Below the pieces are notes generated by a model. That model did no database searches, was not told the DNA's origin, and worked only from the letters and a program-made list of their open reading frames with translations. The position numbers and the translations under genes are program-made. Below, piece by piece: positions 42,584-48,089 of a DNA stretch of 48,089 nt. The stretch is from contig CALWBW010000015.1 in the NCBI GenBank assembly GCA_944376195.1, forward strand, positions 1-48,089. The letters are read 5' to 3'. Origin of the DNA: an uncultured Clostridia bacterium. GTDB lineage: Bacteria; Bacillota; Clostridia; Oscillospirales; QAMX01. Positions within the stretch are counted from its first letter, which is position 1; each line of letters begins with the position of its first letter.

Positions 42584-42592
42584 TGCTATAAT
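42584..42592 (+). promoter_or_regulatory. Predicted extended -10 promoter before hfq
   Basis: TGcTATAAT (42584-42592) is a consensus extended -10. No good -35 was seen. It would give a leader of about 90 nt. Confidence 0.5.
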
Positions 42593-42688
42593 AAACTGTC
42601 AGGATACCAATGCCCGACGGCGGCGCGTACCCTGTGCGGCTTGTTTTTTCATCTGCCGGATAATGAAACGTTGAAAGGGTTGATCTTC

Positions 42689-42955
42689 ATGCAGAAGCAG
42701 ACGAATATTCAAGATGTTTTTCTCAATACGGCCAGGCGGGAACGTATCCCTGTGACCGTATACCTGATTAACGGATTTCAGCTGCGCGGAATTATTAAGG
42801 GTTTTGATAATTTTGTTGTTTTGTTGGAAGGAGAGGGCCGTCAGCAGCTAATTTATAAACACGCGCTCTCTACGATTACGCCTTCCCGGGAAATTCCCAT
42901 TAAATTGAATTGTTCGGAGAAAGATGAAGCATGCCTTCCCGAGACAGAATTGTAA
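42689..42955 (+). CDS. hfq: RNA chaperone Hfq
   Basis: 88 residues with the Sm fold. [29 protein letters not shown] is the Sm1 motif and [14 protein letters not shown] the Sm2 motif; the Tyr-Lys-His triad of the RNA-binding proximal face is intact. The short acidic C-terminal tail is typical of Firmicutes. Start MQKQTNIQ has GAAAGGG 9 nt upstream; the longer frame has none. The last 25 nt overlap the next gene, so it is co-translated with a membrane protein of the division region. Confidence 0.96.
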   Translation: MQKQTNIQDVFLNTARRERIPVTVYLINGFQLRGIIKGFDNFVVLLEGEGRQQLIYKHALSTITPSREIPIKLNCSEKDEACLPETEL

Positions 42956-44223
42956 ATCGATATGTCAGACAGTATAACGAAAGAAAAAAAGCCAAGGAGC
43001 GCCGAAAGCTGGTTTTGCTGCCGATTAAACTGGCATTTGGCATCGCCTGCGTTGGCGTACTGGCGTATTTCGTTGTACAGGTCTTTTTGGCGTTTAATAC
43101 GCCGATGACGACCGCAACTGCACTGTCTACTGTGGTGAACGATGAATTCTCGATAGTCGGATACTTCGTGCGGGAGGAAATGGTATTGGAAGCCGATTAT
43201 GACGGCATCTTGGTCTATACCGCAAATGAAGGAGACAAGGTGTCGCGCTTTGGCGAGTATGCCGCCGTCTACGAGAATAGCAGTGCGGCAGAACTGAAGG
43301 AAACAGTGACGCAGCTGGATGAGAACATTCAGTTTTTGCAGTCTGCGTTGGATTCCAGTATGGATACCAGCGGCGTTATGAAGCTTTCTTCTTATATTTA
43401 CGAAGGTCTTTGCAATACGGCGGAACTTGCGGATGCGGAGGCGTTTACGTTGATTTCCGAGTCGGCTTCGGAGTTGAAATCCAATATTATCACGCGCGAA
43501 TTGACCAACACCTCTGCCGAGGAAATCCAGTCGATGATTACCGCGCTGGAGTCTCAGCGGGACAGGCTGAATGCTTTGATTGGAGACAGCGAAACAACAT
43601 TGAAAACGTCGGAGGCGGGTTTCTTTACCAGTCACGTCGACGGCTATGAGACTGTTTTTGATGTTGATGCGTTGGATGAATTAACGCCTTCCTCTTTCCG
43701 CAAATTAACACAGCAAAACAAGCGCATTACGAGCCGTCAGGTGGGACGGCTGGTGACAAGCTTTGAGTGGTACTTTGTGTCCAACCTGCGCGTGGACGCT
43801 GCCGCTGCGTTGTCTCAGAACAGTACGGTGGACCTGCGCTTTGATGCAATGGGAGACGACGTGGTGCGTGTACGCGTGGAGTCGATCAGTGAACCGGAAG
43901 ACGGGGAAGTGACGGTGGTTTTTTCCTCCAATCAGAACATGAAGGAACTGGTCAATTTGCGAAAGCAGAGCGCAAGTGTGATTTTAGCCACCTATGAAGG
44001 TTTGAAAGTCCCTAAAGATGCGGTCCGCGTGGATGCGGAAGGAAATTTGGGGGTTTATGTAATTACGGGTATGTATTCAGAATTTAAGGTAATCGATGTG
44101 CTCTATGAGACGGAGGATTACTATATTGTGGACACCGATCCGACGACGACGAAATCTCTTTTGGTATACGACTTTATCATCGTCAATGGCAAGGGTCTTT
44201 CAAATGGAAAGGTAATTAAATGA
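42931..44223 (+). CDS. HlyD-like membrane fusion protein family, single membrane anchor
   Basis: 430 residues. A basic cytoplasmic head (1-25, [17 protein letters not shown]), one membrane segment (about 27-51), then an extracytoplasmic part: a lipoyl/barrel-sandwich half ([37 protein letters not shown]), a helical hairpin (about 115-205), the second half-barrel and beta domains. This is the layout of periplasmic adaptor-like proteins, but no ABC or RND pump gene is nearby. Between hfq (25-nt overlap) and ylmE (4-nt overlap), at the head of ylmE-sepF-ylmG-divIVA, it is more likely tied to cell division or envelope work than to export. That role is inference. Confidence 0.78.
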   Translation: MPSRDRIVNRYVRQYNERKKAKERRKLVLLPIKLAFGIACVGVLAYFVVQVFLAFNTPMTTATALSTVVNDEFSIVGYFVREEMVLEADYDGILVYTANEGDKVSRFGEYAAVYENSSAAELKETVTQLDENIQFLQSALDSSMDTSGVMKLSSYIYEGLCNTAELADAEAFTLISESASELKSNIITRELTNTSAEEIQSMITALESQRDRLNALIGDSETTLKTSEAGFFTSHVDGYETVFDVDALDELTPSSFRKLTQQNKRITSRQVGRLVTSFEWYFVSNLRVDAAAALSQNSTVDLRFDAMGDDVVRVRVESISEPEDGEVTVVFSSNQNMKELVNLRKQSASVILATYEGLKVPKDAVRVDAEGNLGVYVITGMYSEFKVIDVLYETEDYYIVDTDPTTTKSLLVYDFIIVNGKGLSNGKVIK

Positions 44224-44903
44224 GCAGTTCGCAAATCAGGGAGAATGTAGAAAGAATTCAGTCGGAGATAAAGGAACTGTCGCAAGGCCGGATCGTACGC
44301 CTGTTGGCTGCGACAAAAACGCGCAGCGCGGAAGAAATTCAGGAGGCATTTGCCGCCGGCGTAGACGCAGCGGGAGAAAACCGGGCGCAGGAATTTGCGG
44401 AGAAATTTAAAAATGGTGCGTATGCCGACTATGATGTGCAGTTTATTGGACATTTGCAGACTAACAAGGTGAAATTGGTCGTGGGGCATGTATCATTGAT
44501 TCATTCTGTGGATTCTGTGAAACTGTTGCGCGCGATTGATACGCGCGCTGCGGAACTGGGCTTGGTACAGGATGTTCTTGCCGAGGTAAATATTGGACTG
44601 GAACCGGAAAAGCACGGCGTTTTTCCGGAAAATCTGACGGCTTTTCTGGACGAGGCAGCCGAATTTTCCCATGTTCACATCCGTGGATTGATGACGGTGG
44701 CGCCAAAGAGTGAGGAACCCGACGGAAATCGTCAATTTTTCGCAAAAATGTATAAACTATTTATTGACAACCGTGCGGAAAAAAGAGATAATGTAGTAAT
44801 GGAATATCTCTCAATGGGGATGAGCGGCGACTATCGTGCTGCGATTTGCGAGGGCTCCAATTTGATTCGAATTGGAACGGGACTGTTTGGCCCTCGCCAA
44901 TAA
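44220..44903 (+). CDS. ylmE: YggS/YlmE family pyridoxal phosphate homeostasis protein
   Basis: 227 residues, single-domain TIM barrel like the N-terminal domain of alanine racemase. The PLP lysine is in RLLAATKTRSAEEI near residue 33; further marks are AGENRAQEF, QFIGHLQTNKVK, IHSVDSVKL, VNIGLEPEKHG, GLMTVAP and the end LSMGMSGDYRAAICEGSNLIRIGTGLFG, which holds the phosphate. The family balances PLP and amino acid pools, without racemase activity. Location before sepF is conserved across Firmicutes. Start overlaps the HlyD-like stop (ATGA 44220-44223). Confidence 0.95.
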   Translation: MSSSQIRENVERIQSEIKELSQGRIVRLLAATKTRSAEEIQEAFAAGVDAAGENRAQEFAEKFKNGAYADYDVQFIGHLQTNKVKLVVGHVSLIHSVDSVKLLRAIDTRAAELGLVQDVLAEVNIGLEPEKHGVFPENLTAFLDEAAEFSHVHIRGLMTVAPKSEEPDGNRQFFAKMYKLFIDNRAEKRDNVVMEYLSMGMSGDYRAAICEGSNLIRIGTGLFGPRQ

Positions 44904-44924
44904 CAGATTGAAAGGATGAAAAGC

Positions 44925-45422
44925 ATGGGTTTGGTTGATAACTTTAGAAGATATATTCGCGGGGAAGATTATGACGACGAGGGTTATGACGAATTTGCCG
45001 ATGCAGATCCGGAACCTCAGAAAAAATGGCCTGCTTTTGACGCTTCTTCGGAACGGGATGATCGCACGGAACGGAGTTCCGACACACGCTCCAGAGACGA
45101 TTTTTCTACCATGCGCAGCAATCGCGTGGTCAATATTCACACAGTCACACAGTTGTCCGTCGTTTTGGTCAAACCTGAAAAATATGAAAACGCTGCGGAA
45201 GTTGCGGACCACCTGAAGGACAAGCGTACCGTAGTTTTGAACTTGGAGCAAACGAACCGGGATGTGGCTCGCCGTCTTTTAGACTTTTTAAGTGGCGTAG
45301 CGTATGCAAACGAGGGAAAGATTAAGAAAGTAGCTAATAGCACGTATATTATTACGCCTTACAATGTGGATATTCAGGGCGATTTGATTGACGAACTTGA
45401 AAATAACGGTTTATATTTATAA
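44925..45422 (+). CDS. sepF: Cell division protein SepF
   Basis: 165 residues. SepF tethers FtsZ to the membrane and aligns its filaments. The amphipathic N-terminal helix MGLVDNFRRYIRG, the acidic linker (about 17-60) and the C-terminal domain (NIHTVTQLSVVLVKPEKYENAAEVADHLKDKRTVVLNLEQTNRDVARRLLDFLSGVAYANEGKIKKVANSTYIITP) are all present; the last stretch is the FtsZ-binding DUF552 fold. ATG 44925 with AAAGG 8-12 nt upstream is preferred over 44916, because it begins the membrane helix. Follows ylmE by 21 bp. Confidence 0.95.
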   Translation: MGLVDNFRRYIRGEDYDDEGYDEFADADPEPQKKWPAFDASSERDDRTERSSDTRSRDDFSTMRSNRVVNIHTVTQLSVVLVKPEKYENAAEVADHLKDKRTVVLNLEQTNRDVARRLLDFLSGVAYANEGKIKKVANSTYIITPYNVDIQGDLIDELENNGLYL

Positions 45423-45440
45423 ACTCCGGGGTTTGCAGGT

Positions 45441-45692
45441 ATGATAGGACAGATATTTGCCGTACTGCTTCGTGCGATACAGGTTCTTTTGTTCATCGGT
45501 GTGTTGTTGGCCTGGTTTCCGGTGGAACCAAATAGCCGGTTAATCAGGTTGGTACATACCTGTACGGCACCGATACTCATGCCTGTCAGGGCGTTGCTCT
45601 CCAAAATCAGATATCTGCGGAAGATTCCTTTTGATTTCAGCTATGTAGTGCTGTTTTTGCTGCTGGAATTGGTGATTCGGTTGATTATCTGA
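45441..45692 (+). CDS. ylmG: YggT/YlmG family membrane protein
   Basis: 83 residues with two membrane segments (about 5-27 and 60-82) and the conserved loop with PNSRLIRLVHTCTAPILMPVRALLSKI between them. The family lies beside sepF in most Firmicutes and is linked to chromosome and division-site organisation in bacteria and plastids; the molecular role is unclear. No strong ribosome binding site precedes it; it starts 18 nt after sepF and is probably read by coupling. Confidence 0.9.
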   Translation: MIGQIFAVLLRAIQVLLFIGVLLAWFPVEPNSRLIRLVHTCTAPILMPVRALLSKIRYLRKIPFDFSYVVLFLLLELVIRLII

Positions 45693-45721
45693 ACGCGGTG
45701 TTTTGTAAAAGGGGGAATAGA

Positions 45722-46522
45722 ATGCTGACTCCACAGGAAATTGCAGATAAGAAATTTGATAAGGTGATTATGGGCGGCTATGATATGGCTGCTGTTGACG
45801 CGTTCCTTGACACCGTAGAGAAAGATTACGGCCAGATTTATAAGGAAAACATCGTTTTAAAGAATAAAATGAAGGTACTTGTCTCTAAAATTGAGGAGTA
45901 CCGCACAGTGGATGAATCGATGCGGAAAGCGCTTTTGAGCGCGCAGGGAATGGCGTCTTCCATTATTGAAAAAGCAAAAACTGAGAGCGCCAATATTGAA
46001 AAAGCAGCGCAGGCAAAGGCGGAAGAAGTTGTGGATTCCTATCAGGAACGAATTGCCGCAGAGGAGATGCGTCTGGAGGAAGCCAAAACGGGCGTGCAGC
46101 AGTTTGTCGAGCGGATGCTTGCCATGTGTGAGCAGCAGGCGGAATTTTTGCGTGGTGTGAAAGAAAATGAGTTTCATGCGGAGCCGGATGCTGGGTACGA
46201 GGCGAAAGTTTCTGAACAGGGGAAGGTACCATCTGCTGCACCGGCAAAAGCACCTGGGCCGCAGACCGTGTTGCCGGACACAGTTCCGCTACCGAACGTC
46301 CCGCCTGTTCCAACAGATGCGGTGCCTCGCAGATCGGAACAAAGCACCAAGGTGTTTGAGTCTGATTTGTCTCCAAATGAGGAATTGCCGAACTCGGTCA
46401 AGCGTACCAGTACTTCCGGAGATGAGGAAGAAGTTATTTTGTTAACGCCGAAGCCCCGTTTTGAGTTTCATGATCTCCAGTTTGGAGAGAATTATGATGG
46501 CGGGCGCAAAAAGAAAAAGTAA
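45722..46522 (+). CDS. divIVA: DivIVA domain cell-pole/division protein
   Basis: 266 residues. The N-terminal membrane-binding motif MLTPQEIADKKFDKVIMGGYDMAAVDAFLDTVEKDY is followed by coiled coil to about residue 160 (KENIVLKNKMKVLVSKIEEY and the Ala/Glu-rich helices), as in DivIVA/GpsB. The C-terminal 105 residues are an extended Pro/Ser/Glu-rich tail, longer than in Bacillus DivIVA. DivIVA senses curved membrane and recruits division or polar factors. ATG 45722 has AAGGGGG 7 nt upstream; the earlier frame start 45698 lacks a site and would displace the motif from the N-terminus. Last gene of the division cluster, followed by a terminator. Confidence 0.92.
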   Translation: MLTPQEIADKKFDKVIMGGYDMAAVDAFLDTVEKDYGQIYKENIVLKNKMKVLVSKIEEYRTVDESMRKALLSAQGMASSIIEKAKTESANIEKAAQAKAEEVVDSYQERIAAEEMRLEEAKTGVQQFVERMLAMCEQQAEFLRGVKENEFHAEPDAGYEAKVSEQGKVPSAAPAKAPGPQTVLPDTVPLPNVPPVPTDAVPRRSEQSTKVFESDLSPNEELPNSVKRTSTSGDEEEVILLTPKPRFEFHDLQFGENYDGGRKKKK

Positions 46523-46524
46523 GA

Positions 46525-46565
46525 AAAGCGGATACGCCGTTATAAGCGGTCGTATCCGTTTTTTA
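46525..46565 (+). terminator. Terminator of the hfq-ylmE-sepF-ylmG-divIVA run
   Basis: CGGATACG (46529-46536) pairs with CGTATCCG (46551-46558), with an inner CCG/CGG extension, and is followed by six T. Confidence 0.9.
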
Positions 46566-46738
46566 TAGTCAGGAAATGTTTTCCCACGTACAGCCGTCCA
46601 ATCTTTTAAAGCGGTGGTCTGTGTGATGCAGAGATCCAGTATGAGCGTGTGAAGACCGGATGCAGTATGGCAAATGCTGAAAATCACACAATTTCAAGGA
46701 CTTTTGATGGATGCGTGGGGTGCTTTTTGAAAAACGTG

Positions 46739-46767
46739 TTGAATAGTTGTGCTTTTTATGCTAAAAT
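46739..46767 (+). promoter_or_regulatory. Predicted promoter of the aminotransferase gene
   Basis: TTGAAT (46739-46744), 17 bp, TAAAAT (46762-46767). The 170 bp before it hold no gene I can support; an 8-bp inverted repeat TGTGTGAT/ATCACACA (46620-46627, 46683-46690) is the only structure noted. Confidence 0.65.
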
Positions 46768-46798
46768 ATAGCGATATAAAATTTATGGGGAGGGACTT

Positions 46799-47992
46799 GT
46801 GTTGCAGTACACATTCTCAAATAGAATCAGTGAATTAAAACCGTCGGCTATCCGTGAAATTTTAAAGGTAACGCAGGATCCGAATATCATTCCGTTTGCG
46901 GCGGGAAATCCTGCGCCGGAGGCATTTCCAGTGGCGGAGATGAGCGCGATTTCGGAACGGATTTTCAAAGAGACGCCGGCTTCCGCACTGCAGTATGGCG
47001 TGAGCGAAGGATATACACCCTTGCGTGAGGCTGTGAAGGCCAGAATGTCCGAAAAGTACCAGACTGGTACGGCGGAGGATGAAGTGCTGATCGTCACCGG
47101 CGCGCAGCAGGGAATGGATTTGACTGCGAAGTGCTTTTTGAACGAGGGGGACGGTGTGATTTGCGAATCCCCGAGCTTTATTGGATCTCTGAACAGTTTC
47201 CGTTCCTACCGTGCGAATCTGGTTGGTGTGCCGATGGAACCAGATGGCATGGATTTGGAAAAATTGGAAGCCGCATTGCGTGATACGCCGAATGTGAAGC
47301 TGATCTATGTGATCCCGACTTACCAGAATCCGACGGGCCGCGTGACTTCTCTGGAAAAGAGAAAAAAGATTTTGGCTCTTGCATCTCAGTATAACGTGTT
47401 AATTTTGGAAGATAATCCGTATTTTGAACTTCGGTATTCCGGTGAAGCAGTTCCTACGATCAAGAGTCTGGATACAGAAGGACGCGTGATTTATGTCGGC
47501 AGTTTTTCCAAGATCCTTTCGCCTGGCATTCGCGTGGGATATGTATTGACCAATCGCGGCGTGATTTCCAAATTGACGGTGGCCAAGCAGGTGAGTGACG
47601 TTCATACCAATTTGATGTATCAAATGATTGCCTGCGAGATGCTGACGAAATATGATATAGATGCCCATATTGCGCGGGTCTGCGAAATGTATCGTGCAAA
47701 ACGCGATGCGATGTGTGAAGCGATTGAGCAGTATTTCCCGAAGGAGTGTGCGTATGAGCGCCCGGACGGCGGGCTTTTCCTGTGGTGCCGCCTGCCGGAT
47801 GGCTATGACGGCGTAGAGTTCTGTAAACTTTGCGGAACACGCGGCGTCATGGGTGTTCCGGGCTCCTCTTTCTGTGTAGATGAAAAGGAAATCAGCCCCT
47901 ATATTCGTTTGAATTTCTCGCTGCCGAGCTTTGAGCAGATCAAGCGTGGCATTCAAATTATGGGCGACGCGATGCGTGAATTTATTGGATAG
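46799..47992 (+). CDS. PLP-dependent aminotransferase, class I/II (LysN/MocR-aminotransferase group)
   Basis: 397 residues, fold type I. Seen are IIPFAAGNPAPEAFPV near the start, LQYGVSEGYTPLREAVKARM near 60, VTGAQQGMDLTAKCFLNEGD near 100, IPTYQNPTGRVTS near 170, EDNPYFELRY near 205 and the PLP lysine in VGSFSKILSPGIRVGYV near 235. The group contains 2-aminoadipate/kynurenine-type and branched or aromatic transaminases; the precise substrate is open. A GNTR domain is absent. GTG 46799 (or TTG 46802) is the start, with GGAGGGA upstream. It lies 16 bp before trpS, probably co-transcribed. Confidence 0.9.
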   Translation: MLQYTFSNRISELKPSAIREILKVTQDPNIIPFAAGNPAPEAFPVAEMSAISERIFKETPASALQYGVSEGYTPLREAVKARMSEKYQTGTAEDEVLIVTGAQQGMDLTAKCFLNEGDGVICESPSFIGSLNSFRSYRANLVGVPMEPDGMDLEKLEAALRDTPNVKLIYVIPTYQNPTGRVTSLEKRKKILALASQYNVLILEDNPYFELRYSGEAVPTIKSLDTEGRVIYVGSFSKILSPGIRVGYVLTNRGVISKLTVAKQVSDVHTNLMYQMIACEMLTKYDIDAHIARVCEMYRAKRDAMCEAIEQYFPKECAYERPDGGLFLWCRLPDGYDGVEFCKLCGTRGVMGVPGSSFCVDEKEISPYIRLNFSLPSFEQIKRGIQIMGDAMREFIG

Positions 47993-48008
47993 GAAAAGAG
48001 TGGATTTC

Positions 48009-48089
48009 ATGGACGCGAATCTTATAGAAAAAAAACCGGTCATGTTGTCCGGCATTAAGCCAAGCGGCGAATTAACCCTTGGCTCCTAT
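48009..48089 (+). CDS. trpS: Tryptophanyl-tRNA synthetase, N-terminal 27 residues
   Basis: Only the first 27 codons are in the window. The sequence MLSGIKPSGELTLGSY is the class I start of TrpRS, where PSGxxTLGxY replaces the HIGH signature. The frame is open to the window edge. The gene follows the aminotransferase by 16 bp; there is no space for a T-box leader of its own. Confidence 0.85.
   Translation, partial: MDANLIEKKPVMLSGIKPSGELTLGSY

Noticed and set aside
46442..46687. 81-codon minus-strand frame between divIVA and the aminotransferase
   Set aside because: It crosses the divIVA terminator, has no ribosome binding site and resembles no protein.
47993..48008. Possible T-box leader for trpS
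   Set aside because: Only 16 nt lie between the aminotransferase stop and the trpS start; no space for a T-box.

Overview
The window is about 48 kb of a bacterial chromosome of moderate G+C, densely packed with genes on both strands. I see no rRNA, tRNA, transposase, integrase, phage module or CRISPR array. The gene content points to a spore-forming (or spore-lineage) anaerobic member of the Clostridia, probably from a carbohydrate-rich habitat such as the gut. Supporting genes are a SpoIID/LytB-domain protein, a collagen-like spore-surface type protein, SepF/YlmG/DivIVA, a small 2[4Fe-4S] ferredoxin, LplB/LplC-type sugar permeases and GH95 and GH42 glycosidases. Species cannot be assigned from the sequence alone.

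Layout. 1-5.6 kb: end of a GH95 glycosidase, metA facing it, then a RodA/FtsW-family SEDS gene coupled to a 2-hydroxyacid dehydrogenase. 5.6-10 kb (minus strand): SpoIID-like protein, queA, an MntR-like regulator and a DUF3737 beta-helix protein. 10.2-14.8 kb: dapA-dapB-asd, a GNAT acetyltransferase and tgt. 14.9-20.3 kb: GH42 beta-galactosidase, a long structured intergenic region, two sugar ABC permeases and an ApbE lipoprotein. 20.4-26.4 kb: a collagen-like protein, then a MoxR / DUF58 / transglutaminase operon. 26.4-30.3 kb: TPR glycosyltransferase, small secreted protein and FCD-GntR regulator, divergent from a DUF1846 gene. 30.4-34.4 kb (minus): AEC carrier, then a three-gene set of esterase, condensation-like acyltransferase and zinc-ribbon membrane protein. 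34.5-38 kb: APH(3')-like kinase divergent from a CadC-like regulator / HMA protein / Cd-Zn ATPase operon. 38.2-48 kb: rpsT, ferredoxin, TrmN6-like methylase, mutL-miaA-hfq, a HlyD-like membrane protein, ylmE-sepF-ylmG-divIVA, an aminotransferase and the start of trpS.

How genes work together. dapA, dapB and asd supply three lysine/diaminopimelate steps. queA and tgt both serve queuosine but are 5 kb apart. The metal operon has a self-contained regulator, operator, carrier protein and exporter. The 42.7-46.5 kb run couples RNA and tRNA housekeeping to the cell-division tail cluster.

The most unusual signals are non-coding: a two-domain structured leader before the ABC permeases (17126-17274), a nested hairpin between mntR and the DUF3737 gene (6626-6705), hairpins that appear to hide or reposition ribosome binding sites (27523-27579; 8194-8220), a promoter followed at once by a terminator (14797-14887), and twin palindromes over the APH promoter (35380-35452). 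Among proteins, the esterase/acyltransferase/zinc-ribbon cluster and the divergent GntR/DUF1846 pair are the least explained. All family calls are by recognition of sequence motifs; no search was run.
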